55,984 nucleotides of DNA from a virus: the IMG/VR virus record IMGVR_UViG_3300042945_001953, positions 1 through 55,984 of that record. One strand, 5' to 3'. How positions within the stretch are numbered: position 1 is the first letter of the stretch; each line of letters starts with the position of its first letter. Below the pieces are notes generated by a model. The model was given only the letters and a program-made list of their open reading frames with translations, ran no database searches and was not told where the DNA came from. Below are positions 40,946 to 49,332 of this stretch, one piece after another. The position numbers and the translations under genes are program-made.

Positions 40946-41581
40946 TCAATGAGTTAATTCAGCGAAACGGGGAATAGACCGCGATCGCACGGGCTTAAAT
41001 GGTGTCAGTATTGTATATGGTACGTTCCAGCAATCACCTCTGAAATGGAAAGGTTTGCGCGGCGAGCTTGTAACATCAAATTCGCCTTTTGCTGCAAATT
41101 TAGCGTATCGTTCAAATTCTTCTCTTGAAATGTAACCGACTAAGTGCACAAAGCGACGATCGTGACTTGAAGAAGCAAAACTGTAGAAGTCGCACTGCTG
41201 ACGTTTGTTAGCGGCGGTTACTGAGGCTAGATAATGCTCCAACGGCGGATCGTCTCGCTCCTTACCTTTGGTGTCAGTTGACTGATCAGTGGCATTACTT
41301 ATCATGTCGCAATTAATGGTTTCCTGATGCGTTGTTGGCCACCTGTAGCCCTTTGCATTGACGATCGGCAAAACATTATTAAACACAACTGTTTCGTTCA
41401 AAAAATAATCAAACTGCACAATCTCGCATAGCGCTCCAACAAAATGACCCTTACCGTCGCGCAGCGAGTCGCGCGGTGCGGCCATGCCGCGATCTGCATA
41501 GACCTGCAGATAAGCTTGTTGACGCTCATACGCACGTTTGTATTGATCTGCCGTTACAGGGATTTTAATAGGTGCAAACAC
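40946..41581 (-). CDS. PD-(D/E)XK-like nuclease candidate, 211 aa
   Basis: I start at the GTG at 41581 because GGAGGAG lies about 8 nt before it; the frame is open further to an ATG at 41605 that would include that site. GHFVGALCEIVQFDYFL (helix with Glu) is followed by a block with NCDMISNATDQSTDTKGKER, where D-x-K may be a metal-binding signature, and by FYSFASSSHDRRFVHLVGYI. This order is that of small PD-(D/E)XK endonucleases. It is more distant than 36096..36569. Substrate unknown. It sits between PhoH and the ferritin-like gene. Confidence 0.5.
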   Translation of the reverse strand: MFAPIKIPVTADQYKRAYERQQAYLQVYADRGMAAPRDSLRDGKGHFVGALCEIVQFDYFLNETVVFNNVLPIVNAKGYRWPTTHQETINCDMISNATDQSTDTKGKERDDPPLEHYLASVTAANKRQQCDFYSFASSSHDRRFVHLVGYISREEFERYAKFAAKGEFDVTSSPRKPFHFRGDCWNVPYTILTPFKPVRSRSIPRFAELTH

Positions 41582-41647
41582 TATACGCACTCCTCCACGC
41601 GTCATTGCGTCGAGGGAGTCTACAAGCCGATGCCGTATCTGGCAATA

Positions 41648-42373
41648 CTACAGCTTGCGCAAAATTGCAGCGACAAGCTTGTGGCGAACGACGTCTTGCG
41701 GCTCGAATTCGTACACGCCGATTCCGGGTGTCTTATCCAGCCTTTCAACAACTTCCGACAGCGCGCAGTAATTATCTCGAGCGTGTTCGTAGAGGTCGCT
41801 TTGGCTCGGGTCGCCGGTCACGATGACTTTGGTATTCTGCCCAAACCGCGTAAGAAACAGCTTGAGCTGCGTATAGGTCGCGTTCTGCGCTTCGTCGAAA
41901 ATGCAAATAGAGTCGTTGAAGGTACGGCCACGCATGTAACACAGCGGGGCAAGCACTACCGCCTTGTTGATGATCTCACGCTTAGCGCTTTGTTTGCCAA
42001 GCATCAGCTCCATGGTGTCGTACAGCGGCTGCATGTACGGATTGACCTTCTCGCCAAACGTGCCGGGGAGAAAGCCAAGTTTCTCGCCGGCCTCGACGAT
42101 AGGCCGCGTGAGGACGATCTTTTCGACCTGCTTGGTCAGCACTTGGTTAATTGCGTACGCCATTGCCAAGAATGTTTTGCCTGAACCAGCGGCGCCAAGC
42201 AGAAACGTCATATCGTGTTCGGCAATAAGCTGCAGCGCGGTCTTCTGTGCTTCTGTGCGCGGATTAAACTCTACAGGCGCGTAAATATTCGTCTCTTGTT
42301 TGTCTTTGCGCTCCTGCTTGCGCTCTTGTCGCCGGGCGGATTTGTTGGCTACGCGGCGTGTCTTTTTTGCCAT
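41648..42373 (-). CDS. phoH: PhoH-family P-loop ATPase, 241 aa
   Basis: PhoH proteins are P-loop ATPases linked to RNA handling and are common in phages. A basic tail (residues 1-28, KTRRVANKSARRQERKQERK) precedes the ATPase. Walker A is GAAGSGKT (60-67), Walker B CIFDEAQNA with Asp160 and Glu161, then GQNTKVIVTGDPSQSDL (sensor region). The family role in phages is not settled. AAGGACG precedes the ATG. Confidence 0.9.
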   Translation of the reverse strand: MAKKTRRVANKSARRQERKQERKDKQETNIYAPVEFNPRTEAQKTALQLIAEHDMTFLLGAAGSGKTFLAMAYAINQVLTKQVEKIVLTRPIVEAGEKLGFLPGTFGEKVNPYMQPLYDTMELMLGKQSAKREIINKAVVLAPLCYMRGRTFNDSICIFDEAQNATYTQLKLFLTRFGQNTKVIVTGDPSQSDLYEHARDNYCALSEVVERLDKTPGIGVYEFEPQDVVRHKLVAAILRKL

Positions 42374-42398
42374 GAGACGTCCTTGTCTGTGAGTAATA

Positions 42399-45300
42399 TC
42401 AACGAGGTAAACCGACGCCCTTCGATGAAAATACAGATGGCTGGTACTTCCCGTTTGCGCCGATAGACGATACGGGCGGGCTTGCTGGGCCGGTAGAGGT
42501 AGTCTGCGGCGGGCTGAACGGAATCATGCTTGGCCGACCGTCAGGCCTACGAGGAGGTGGCTGAACGGGGGCTGGTGGCGTCGCAGCTTGTGGTCGGGGC
42601 GTTGGAGGCGAAGCTGCTGAGGCGGCTGGGGCAGCTGGAGCCGAAACTACCGGTCGCGGGGGAGGCGGCACTCCTGCTGGTGCTGCCGCAGGCATACCCG
42701 GAAAATTAGCCAACCCGCGGTGATCGCCGCGGCTGCCGACAACGCGGTGAAGATTATCGCGCAAATCTGGGCTGAGACCGTGTGTTTTCAAAAGCGACAT
42801 AGTAGCACCGCGTGCTTTAACTGGGTCGCTGAGGTCTGTTTTTTTGTACCGCGGATGCGTCTGCAACAACGGCGCAACTCCGGCTGTCATTTCTGGCGTC
42901 CACGCGCCGTTTAAACCCACCGGTGCCGGCGCTTCACGCCTACCAATTACAAACGAACCGCCGCGGTCGGCTGCTTTTTTCTCTGTCTTCTTTTTTGTTT
43001 TGCCCTTTGGTCGGCATGAGTTGTTGCTGTATGGCTTTTTGCCCGGTACAGGCTCATAGCCAGCCCAGCAACGGGCGGCTTTACGCATGCGGTCAACAAT
43101 AACAGAGGCTTTTTTTATACCCGCCAACGCTCGGTGCGCTTTTTGAATCTTGTCGCCGTATAACACTGGCCCCACGCTGCGCTCGAGCGGGCCGAGAGCG
43201 TTCCAATTTGGATTAGCTAGTGTTTTAAGCAATGCTTGTTGCTGCTCTGGCGCTAACCCAAGATACAACTGCTGCATTGTTTCTTCTGGCAAATCCAATA
43301 ACGGCAAGCCGTCTTTTGGATTTTTGGTCATGTTTTCAAAAAAAGCATTTGGGTTTTGTTGCACTTTTGTCACAAGTTCGGCTTGTGCGGCGGGTAAACC
43401 TGCAGTTTGCACACCGGGTTTAGTGCCAGCGGGCGCGGGCGCGTCAGACAACTGCGACTGCGGCGCGGCTGGCGGGCCAGCTGCTGCGTTTGCTGGTGGC
43501 GTAATTTGCGGCTGCTGCTGCATTTTTTCTGCTTCGGCTGCGTACGTCGTGCCCGGGTCAGCAGCCGGTGCTGGTGTTGCGGCCGGGTCTGCGCCGCCGA
43601 GCATCGTGTGCAACCCTGACATCACAGTATTGCCGAGTCCAGATGTGAATTGCTGCGCGTCTGCGCCAAACATACCGCCCGCTGCGCCAGCAAAACCAAG
43701 ACCTAAACCGCCTAGAACTAAACCCAGCCCACTACCGCCGAGTAAACCAACCATGGCCATCGGCACACCGAACGCGAGCGCCATTTGCCCCATCGTGCCC
43801 ATATTGTTCCACATGTCAGTAGCGCCGGCGACTATCTGACCAAACATGTCTGGATTTTGTGCCGCTTCAGGCTGCTGCGCTAACTGTTGCTGTACAAGGT
43901 CATTAAACGCAGCAGTTTGCTTATCCGCAAACGGTTTGGCTTCTGGAGAGTTTGGATCTTTTTGCCATGCTTCCGCAGCCGATTTAAGTTCAGGCGATAT
44001 GCTGGCCTTATTTGTCTCAACCCATTTCTTAGCGTAATCGGTGCGCGCCGCTTCTTTTTGTTCCCGCGTCGCTTTTGGATCGTTAAGTACCGTTTCATAC
44101 GGCTTGTGGTCGACAGCTTGGGCTGGTTGCTGTGTTGATTGCTGTGCTTGTTGTTGGGCTGGTTGCTGCGCTGCTTGCTGTGTTTGCGGCGCAGTCTGTC
44201 CTGCCGCGTCCGTCGGTCCTTGCGGCGGAGCCGCGCCCCAAGCAGCAGGATTCGCGCCAGCGGCAGCAGCGCCGGTCGGCGCAGCCGGTTGCTGCTCTTT
44301 TTCGTACAGATCTTGAAACTGCAGCTGCTGCTGTTCCGTTAAATTATCAAAGTCAGCGGCGGTTTGAATATTGTTGTCCGTAAGAAATTTTTCCATTTCA
44401 GGGCTGAACCCGCCGCCCGCGTCGGCCGCTTGAGTTGCCGGTGTTTCCGGTACCTGCGTCTGCGCTACCGCGTTCTCAGTCGGCGCCAGCAACTGCCCCG
44501 GAAATAAAGCGACATTATCCGCGTAGTTTGTACCGCGTATCTGATCGAGCGGACGCACGATACCTTCACGCACAACCTGCGTACCCATCGCTACCGGAGC
44601 CTGCCACTTGCCAGATAAACCAGTGACGTTACCGTACGTATTTGCAACTGCGCCAATACCGCGCGCAATAGGCTGCGCGGCGTTCGGGAGCATTGTGGCA
44701 GCGGCGCCAGCCGTTCCCGCGGCGATCCGCCCAGCGGCCGAACCGGGAAGCATGTAAGCGCCAGTGCCGACCGCCATATCAGACGCGCCGTTAGCTATGT
44801 CGTGCGCAGTCTGCATCGAGGGACTTAATTCAGCGCGCTGTTGCGTGCGCATATCCGCCACAGCTGTCGGGGCTTCGCGGACGCCGACATATTGGCCGAA
44901 ACTGTTTGCCATGTCGCTGGCGCCGGCAACTGTAGCGTCATTAAATGGTTTAGCAATACTGTCAAAAAACTGCGCGCTATTGTCGGCCAGTCCTGCCGCG
45001 TCCATTCCGCGTGCGCCCAACTGTGCCGCCCCAACCGTTGCGCTGCCTACGGCGCCCACGCCGAAATTAGCCATACCGCGACCAAAGTTATAAATACCGC
45101 CCGCCATATTGCCGACACCTTGCCGCAAACCAGAGCCAAAAGCCGGCAACAGCGCCGTGTCTGTGGTTGAAGCTGGGACGCCCCTTGCCGCTGGCGGCTG
45201 CGGCCCTTGCGCCGGAGCCGCGCCGTATGCCGCGGGATCTTGACCGGGGCCGGGAATACCCGTACCCATTGGCCCCTGCGCCGGAGCCGCGCCGTATGCG

Positions 45301-46112
45301 GCAGGATTTACGCCAGCAGCGTTAACAGCTTTTGAAACTAAGCCAGCTGCGTCAGGGAGGCCGGCTCCGCCGCCGCCCGGACCGTATGCGTACGTAGATG
45401 GCTTATTATCAAGGCCCGAATTACCGGGTCTACCAACCGGAAGCATAGAGCCGACGTAGTCGCCAACAGCGTTACCAGCTTGTACGCGAGCATTGTTAAT
45501 CTGCGTACCAACTTGCTTAACGTCAGAACCCATTTGATTCAATGTGCCACGCATTTCATCAGCCATCGACATGGGCTTATTGCCAACGCCAGAATTACCC
45601 GGCCTGCCAACCGGAAGCATAGAACCGACGTAATTACCGACAGCGTTACCAGCTTGTACGCGAGCGTTATTCAGCTGCGTGCCAAATTGCTTTACGTCAG
45701 AACCCATTTGCTTAATGTCAGCACGCGTTGTGTCAACTATTGACATAGGCTTATTATCAAGGCCCGAATTACCGGGTCTACCAACCGGAAGCATAGAGCC
45801 GACGTAGTCCCCAAACCGGGAAGAAGCGCCGTGAATCTTCGCGCCAATTTGTTTGGTTTTGTCGTAAATAGCGGCGCGGGCCTGTGCGTCGCCCGGGCCT
45901 TGTTTGTCAAACGCCCAACGGCCAGACTGCCCGCCTGTGGTTTTACCCATCTGGGCAATTGGCTTAATTGGTGGAACGACCTTTTCAGCCGTATTAGGCT
46001 TTACGGGTTGCGGCGGTACAGGTTGCGCGAGCGGGCCGTCAACGGCAAACTTGATAATTTGACGAACGCGCTCACGTTCAAGGATGGCCAGCGCTATCGG
46101 CGTTTTCTTCAT
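42399..46112 (-). CDS. Giant low-complexity protein with 58-aa repeats and membrane segment, 1237 aa
   Basis: The N-terminal 250 residues hold 2.4 copies of a 58-residue repeat (YVGSMLPVGRPGNSG, then NKPMS and MGSDVKQFGTQLNNARVQAG). Then come Pro/Gly/Ala-rich parts with repeats of PAAYGAAPAQGP, Gln-rich stretches (about 640-690), a strongly hydrophobic Gly-rich segment at about 775-825 (MALAFGVPMAMVGLLGGSGL), and at about 1012 CWAGYEPVPGKKPYSNNSC followed by a Lys-rich tail (PKGKTKKKTEKKAADRG). The end is Pro-rich. Such proteins may be tape-measure-like or internal head proteins; the Cys motif is known to me from phage and giant-virus proteins. AAGGACG is the ribosome site. Its start overlaps the cupin gene by 35 nt. 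Confidence 0.55.
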   Translation of the reverse strand: MKKTPIALAILERERVRQIIKFAVDGPLAQPVPPQPVKPNTAEKVVPPIKPIAQMGKTTGGQSGRWAFDKQGPGDAQARAAIYDKTKQIGAKIHGASSRFGDYVGSMLPVGRPGNSGLDNKPMSIVDTTRADIKQMGSDVKQFGTQLNNARVQAGNAVGNYVGSMLPVGRPGNSGVGNKPMSMADEMRGTLNQMGSDVKQVGTQINNARVQAGNAVGDYVGSMLPVGRPGNSGLDNKPSTYAYGPGGGGAGLPDAAGLVSKAVNAAGVNPAAYGAAPAQGPMGTGIPGPGQDPAAYGAAPAQGPQPPAARGVPASTTDTALLPAFGSGLRQGVGNMAGGIYNFGRGMANFGVGAVGSATVGAAQLGARGMDAAGLADNSAQFFDSIAKPFNDATVAGASDMANSFGQYVGVREAPTAVADMRTQQRAELSPSMQTAHDIANGASDMAVGTGAYMLPGSAAGRIAAGTAGAAATMLPNAAQPIARGIGAVANTYGNVTGLSGKWQAPVAMGTQVVREGIVRPLDQIRGTNYADNVALFPGQLLAPTENAVAQTQVPETPATQAADAGGGFSPEMEKFLTDNNIQTAADFDNLTEQQQLQFQDLYEKEQQPAAPTGAAAAGANPAAWGAAPPQGPTDAAGQTAPQTQQAAQQPAQQQAQQSTQQPAQAVDHKPYETVLNDPKATREQKEAARTDYAKKWVETNKASISPELKSAAEAWQKDPNSPEAKPFADKQTAAFNDLVQQQLAQQPEAAQNPDMFGQIVAGATDMWNNMGTMGQMALAFGVPMAMVGLLGGSGLGLVLGGLGLGFAGAAGGMFGADAQQFTSGLGNTVMSGLHTMLGGADPAATPAPAADPGTTYAAEAEKMQQQPQITPPANAAAGPPAAPQSQLSDAPAPAGTKPGVQTAGLPAAQAELVTKVQQNPNAFFENMTKNPKDGLPLLDLPEETMQQLYLGLAPEQQQALLKTLANPNWNALGPLERSVGPVLYGDKIQKAHRALAGIKKASVIVDRMRKAARCWAGYEPVPGKKPYSNNSCRPKGKTKKKTEKKAADRGGSFVIGRREAPAPVGLNGAWTPEMTAGVAPLLQTHPRYKKTDLSDPVKARGATMSLLKTHGLSPDLRDNLHRVVGSRGDHRGLANFPGMPAAAPAGVPPPPRPVVSAPAAPAASAASPPTPRPQAATPPAPVQPPPRRPDGRPSMIPFSPPQTTSTGPASPPVSSIGANGKYQPSVFSSKGVGLPR
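45400..45808 (-). repeat. Tandem repeat, 174-nt period (58 codons), about 2.4 copies
   Basis: Copies begin at 45400, 45574 and 45748, exactly 174 nt apart, inside the 1237-residue gene. The first and third copies share about 57 identical nucleotides (for example ggcttattatcaaggcccga), while the middle copy differs at many silent and coding sites. This suggests recent duplication or conversion between the outer copies. Confidence 0.9.
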
Positions 46113-46503
46113 TGTCGTCGTCCTTGACTTTGTCTCCGAGCCTCACGACGTCCTTGTCTGAGTGGTGTGTGCTAAATTCAAACAGCATGGATTCTTCAAT
46201 GCCTTTGAATTTATGCCACATGCCCGGCGGAATGTGAAATGCCATATCGGGCGTCATGGTCAACGTCGCGGCGAAACTCGGGTCTTCGTCCCAGCCGTAC
46301 GTGAGCAGCACTTTACCCGACTCGAGATACATTACCTCGTCTTTGATTTTGTGATAGTGAAAGCTGCACTCTTTGCCTTTTTCGATAAACAGCTTTTTAC
46401 CGCAGTACCGCCCGTTCCAGATCCAGTCCTCGTGGCCCCAAGACTTCTCAACATAAACGCGCTGTTCGGCGTTGATCACAAATTTCTTGGCAGGCGTAGC
46501 CAC
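46078..46503 (-). CDS. Cupin-domain protein, 141 aa
   Basis: A cupin fold: motif 1 CSFHYHKIKDEVMYLESGKV with two His and a Glu, and motif 2 PGMWHKFKGIEES. The pattern is that of sugar-phosphate isomerase/epimerase-type cupins (mannose-6-phosphate isomerase type II). The start is GTG, after GAGGTGA. It could make or modify a sugar used by the glycosyltransferases of the window. The end overlaps the next gene by 35 nt. Substrate unknown. Confidence 0.75.
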   Translation of the reverse strand: MATPAKKFVINAEQRVYVEKSWGHEDWIWNGRYCGKKLFIEKGKECSFHYHKIKDEVMYLESGKVLLTYGWDEDPSFAATLTMTPDMAFHIPPGMWHKFKGIEESMLFEFSTHHSDKDVVRLGDKVKDDDNEENADSAGHP

Positions 46504-46584
46504 GATTCACCTCATAAAGACAGTGTTAGTATACAAGATAGCTAGCAACGTATTACAGCACGGATGCGCGCGGCTGAAAAGAGA

Positions 46585-46616
46585 AAAAGCCGCAGAATGT
46601 TAGTTCTGCGGCTTTT
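46585..46616 (-). terminator. Rho-independent terminator, probably bidirectional
   Basis: AAAAGCCGCAGAA and TTCTGCGGCTTTT (13 bp) enclose a 6-nt loop. U-rich tails stand on both sides. On the minus strand it is 27 nt after the stop of 46643..47245, so it ends that transcript. The plus-strand side is also U-rich (TTTCTTTTGGTTTTTT). Confidence 0.85.
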
Positions 46617-46642
46617 CTTTTGGTTTTTTAGCGCTGCGCTAA

Positions 46643-47245
46643 TTAACTGGTCCGCGCGCGGCGGCTAAGGGCCTCAATAAGCTGCGGGCCATATACGCCA
46701 GCAGCGCCGCCTAAACCCGCGCCAGCTAAACCAGCCAGCCACGGAGTGCCCTGAGCTTCTTCGTCGTCTTTCTTGGAGCGCAACAAGTTTACAAGCGCCA
46801 TAGCGCCAGCGCCGCCAAGCGCTGCCCCGCCTGCACCGTAGCCGAGAGTCTTAAGATCCAATCCCAATCCTTCCGCCAACTCCGACGCCGGCGTGGCGGC
46901 ATCGACAACACGCTTCTTGCCAGACTCGAAAGTCGAATTGGCGTCAGCCAAAATGCCCTCGCGGTGTTGCTTGATACCGCTGCGGCCCGGAATAGTCACC
47001 GACGGCTCTCCCTTCAAATCGCGTATTAAACGCGAATCAGCAAATGCAGGAAGCTTGCCGGCGTCAGTTGTTTCGGCCGCGGGCGCTGTCAGCTCGCGCT
47101 CACGCAACGGGCGGCCAAAAGGGCCGGTATCGGTGTTAATAAGCTTTTCGCCCGCTGCGCCCATGCTGAGATCGGGCGCGCCCATTGTCGAATTTGCCAG
47201 CTTCTTCGTGAACCGGCGTAGAACATTGACGTCGAGGTAGCTCAT
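46643..47245 (-). CDS. Glycine-zipper membrane-type protein, 200 aa
   Basis: A soluble N-terminal part with SMGAAGEKLINTDTGPFGRP and a charged middle. From about residue 130 a membrane hairpin (GYGAGGAALGGAGAMALVNL, then LAGLAGAGLGGAAGVYGPQL) with a basic turn (LLRSKKDDEE) between. It belongs to the same architecture as 9201..10196 and others. GGAG precedes the ATG. It ends a transcription unit at the terminator just downstream. No family recognised. Confidence 0.6.
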   Translation of the reverse strand: MSYLDVNVLRRFTKKLANSTMGAPDLSMGAAGEKLINTDTGPFGRPLRERELTAPAAETTDAGKLPAFADSRLIRDLKGEPSVTIPGRSGIKQHREGILADANSTFESGKKRVVDAATPASELAEGLGLDLKTLGYGAGGAALGGAGAMALVNLLRSKKDDEEAQGTPWLAGLAGAGLGGAAGVYGPQLIEALSRRARTS

Positions 47246-47297
47246 GAAATAACTCCATAATGTACGAGGGGGTAGCCGTAATTTTAACGATTTGCAC

Positions 47298-47576
47298 TTA
47301 TAGCGGCAACTCAGCTATGCCGCACATAAGTAAACCAATCCATGTCCCAAATCCCATGCCCAGCACGACGCCCATTTGACACAGCCATTTCCGGGACTGT
47401 GTAGGCTGCTCGGTCAGCAAAATCAGGTTAGCGCCGCGGGTCAGCGCTATCAGCATGGCCATCATTACAGCCATCTGCACGTTTTTGTCGGCAATTGCCC
47501 GTGTATACAGAACAATCACGATGTCGGCCGCCGTGGTAATAGCAAACGCCGCAAAAATAGCGCGCCACAAAGTCAC
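47298..47576 (-). CDS. Three-helix small membrane protein, 92 aa
   Basis: Hydrophobic segments AIFAAFAITTAADIVIVLYT, MAVMMAMLIALTRGANLILL and MGVVLGMGFGTWIGLLMCGI. The start is GTG, about 9 nt after GGGAG. It has the size of a holin or small channel, but the helices are longer and the ends less charged than in typical holins. It lies between the dioxygenase and the membrane protein 46643..47245. No family recognised. Confidence 0.6.
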   Translation of the reverse strand: MTLWRAIFAAFAITTAADIVIVLYTRAIADKNVQMAVMMAMLIALTRGANLILLTEQPTQSRKWLCQMGVVLGMGFGTWIGLLMCGIAELPL

Positions 47577-47579
47577 GGC

Positions 47580-48113
47580 TTAGCACTCCCGGCCTCTGAA
47601 AACAATCGAGTATCTCGTTGATTCTACCGGCAAAATAGCGTGGTGCCAGTCGGTTCTAATAACGTCCCGCATCTGCACAAGACTACGCGGCGGCAGCCCT
47701 ACTTCAAATTTATCGTCGCCGTGAGTAAACAGCATTACAGCCGGGCTCAATAAACTCAGTACGGTAATAACTGGACCGGCTTCCCGCGCGTCAATGTGCG
47801 GATGAATTTGCTGCCCGGCTAAATACTCGTTTACGGTCACGGCATCTGGCTGACCGGCTATAAGCTGCTGGGCAATAAGCTTGTTAATCGCCGGGGCGAA
47901 GTAGTCTGGGATAACATTTGAAACAAGATTGTCTTTGTAGATATCGCCGTCGCCAAAACGATGGATGCTGTTACGGTGTTTTGCCGACACCATGCCAAGA
48001 GACGGCCGGTACGTACTAGCAATACCGTCAACCAGCTGCTTCTCTTCTTCAAGAGAAATAAAGTCCGGCAGCAGTGTTAGCCCAAGCTTTTGCCAGTCGG
48101 CTATTGTTTGCAT
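47580..48113 (-). CDS. AlkB-like Fe(II)/2-oxoglutarate dioxygenase, 177 aa
   Basis: The double-stranded beta-helix core has a likely HxD motif (His106-Ile-Asp108 in QQIHPHIDAREAGPV), a distal His in DWHHAI (157/158) and an Arg in RYSIVFR for 2-oxoglutarate. This is the AlkB pattern. AlkB enzymes remove alkyl groups from DNA or RNA; a phage copy could repair its own nucleic acid or act on a modified base. The coding end overlaps the next gene upstream by 13 nt, with no separate ribosome site, so it is translated by coupling. Confidence 0.8.
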   Translation of the reverse strand: MQTIADWQKLGLTLLPDFISLEEEKQLVDGIASTYRPSLGMVSAKHRNSIHRFGDGDIYKDNLVSNVIPDYFAPAINKLIAQQLIAGQPDAVTVNEYLAGQQIHPHIDAREAGPVITVLSLLSPAVMLFTHGDDKFEVGLPPRSLVQMRDVIRTDWHHAILPVESTRYSIVFRGREC

Positions 48114-48448
48114 TTTCGTTTCAACATCGTTTTGTGATAATCATGCGCCATCTTGCGTACATCTTTATTGTAACAATGATAGTTCATGAAATGACCAAAC
48201 ACGATGTGACACGGAGATCCGCACAACGTAATTAAATTTTGCGGATCACATTCCAACACAGGCGATAAACTCACAGGAATAATGTGGTGGACTTCCAAGT
48301 TGGCTGTTCGGCCGCAGGCAACACACGCCGGCTCTTTCAATAAGTGCTCAGCCCGCACAGCCCGCCACTGGCTTGCCCGCTGCCGCATATCCAGAATGTG
48401 CCTAGGGCGCATCCAGAACGGCAGCAGACTGTATAGAAAAGCAAGCAT
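48101..48448 (-). CDS. HNH endonuclease, 115 aa
   Basis: The HNH core with a zinc ribbon is complete: CVAC (42-45), EVHHIIPVS (His54 and His55), NLITLCGSPCHIVFGH (Asn71, Cys76, Cys80, His81, His86). A short hydrophobic N-terminus (MLAFLYSLLPFW) may be an artefact of the start; a Met at residue 13 is an alternative start. HNH proteins in phages are often homing endonucleases or nicking enzymes near the terminase. Here it overlaps the AlkB-like gene. Cleavage target unknown. Confidence 0.85.
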   Translation of the reverse strand: MLAFLYSLLPFWMRPRHILDMRQRASQWRAVRAEHLLKEPACVACGRTANLEVHHIIPVSLSPVLECDPQNLITLCGSPCHIVFGHFMNYHCYNKDVRKMAHDYHKTMLKRKCKQ

Positions 48449-48458
48449 GGCTGAAATC

Positions 48459-48686
48459 TCATGTCGTGCATTGTCCGCCGTCGCAGCATGTTTCGTTAAT
48501 CGTGTGACACTCTCTGCAAATTAGCTTTCCGCGTATCTCTTGCAGCTCGCCCTGACACACGAAACAGACAGGCTGAATTTGTTTACTGCCGCCTACGTGT
48601 CTTGGGATATACGGGCAGTTTCGGCATTTACTTCCGCAACACCGACCGTGTGCCAACAACCTCTCCCGCGATAAAGGCTGGCTCAT
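48459..48686 (-). CDS. Cys-rich zinc-ribbon protein, DUF5522-like, 75 aa
   Basis: The N-terminal third has LLAHGRCCGSKCRNCPYIPR, which matches the CC...CRNCPY signature I associate with DUF5522, from memory. The C-terminal half has two more Cys pairs (CFVCQGELQ and LICRECHTINETCC), a small ribbon. With so many Cys it probably binds zinc or an iron-sulphur site. It overlaps the membrane protein upstream by ATGA. No enzyme role can be named. Confidence 0.6.
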   Translation of the reverse strand: MSQPLSRERLLAHGRCCGSKCRNCPYIPRHVGGSKQIQPVCFVCQGELQEIRGKLICRECHTINETCCDGGQCTT

Positions 48687-48931
48687 TTCTTTAATTTGAC
48701 AATAATGTACGTGCCGAGAAACGCACCAGCGGCCAAAAACGCTATGTACGCCACATTGCGCGAATACGTGATAACGCCATACGCCGCCAGACTGTACAGC
48801 AGTGAACTCGCGACGGCTGCCTGCATTTCTTGCCGTTTACCGACCGCGATGATGTACCACGCGTACAATACATCAATCAAGACGTACGTTATGAAAATCA
48901 AACCGGCTGTGTACCAACTGAAGTCTGTCAT
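48683..48931 (-). CDS. Small membrane protein, three helices, 82 aa
   Basis: TM segments: TAGLIFITYVLIDVLYAWYI, ASSLLYSLAAYGVITYSRN and YIAFLAAGAFLGTYIIVKLK. It is linked by ATGA to both neighbours, so the metalloprotease-like, membrane and zinc-ribbon genes are one unit. Small membrane proteins of this shape occur in many phages, from memory; role unknown. Confidence 0.65.
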   Translation of the reverse strand: MTDFSWYTAGLIFITYVLIDVLYAWYIIAVGKRQEMQAAVASSLLYSLAAYGVITYSRNVAYIAFLAAGAFLGTYIIVKLKK

Positions 48932-49278
48932 AACACCACCGCAGCGAAGTTACGCTCATACGCGGAATAGACTTCGCTGTACGCCACGCCCCACGCAGCG
49001 TCGTGGGCGAGCTTGTTAAACACTTCGTCTGTGGGCGCCGTATCCAGCATGTGGTTCCACGCGCGAGCATGCGCCCACTCGTGGATCAACACGTCGATTG
49101 CGCGGGCAGGGTCTAAGTTCTTATCAATTTCGATAGCAAACGTTTTGCCGTGCTTCCAGCAACGCCCCTCAAGATGCTTCCCCAGACGAATGCGCCGTAC
49201 AGAAATAGGGAAAGCGGGCGGTACGTGTTTCTTGAGCGTGCGGATCAACGCCTGATAATTCTTGAAATTGGTTGCCAT
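48928..49278 (-). CDS. Small zincin-like protein (SprT/Wss-type HExxH), 116 aa
   Basis: One clear zinc site: DVLIHEWAHARAW (His66, Glu67, His70). The preceding part (FPISVRRIRLGKHLEGRCWK) has a beta hairpin. The protein is too short for a full metalloprotease with a long tail; it fits the small zincin family that occurs in many phages, of unknown target. A third zinc ligand may be Asp79 or Glu85 in the downstream part. AAAGGAG precedes the ATG. Confidence 0.6.
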   Translation of the reverse strand: MATNFKNYQALIRTLKKHVPPAFPISVRRIRLGKHLEGRCWKHGKTFAIEIDKNLDPARAIDVLIHEWAHARAWNHMLDTAPTDEVFNKLAHDAAWGVAYSEVYSAYERNFAAVVL

Positions 49279-49332
49279 TCCTTGGCTCCTTTAAGGCGTC
49301 CTGCCGTAATGAGTGAAGTGCCAGCATAGCCA

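Noticed and set aside
43150-43839. Plus-strand open frame of 229 codons rich in Cys/Pro
   Set aside because: It is the antisense of the low-complexity part of the 1237-aa protein.
45400-45808. CRISPR array
   Set aside because: The repeat has a 174-nt period, keeps the reading frame, and units are joined without spacers, so it is a protein repeat.
42399-46112. Tape-measure protein as firm call for the 1237-aa protein
   Set aside because: Length and one hydrophobic segment would fit, but the Pro/Gln-rich disordered parts and the lack of tail genes around it do not; kept as unknown.
46504-46584. Sigma-70 promoter upstream of the cupin gene
   Set aside because: TATACT is present on the minus strand but no matching -35 element stands 16-18 nt before it; phage polymerase promoters are unknown here.
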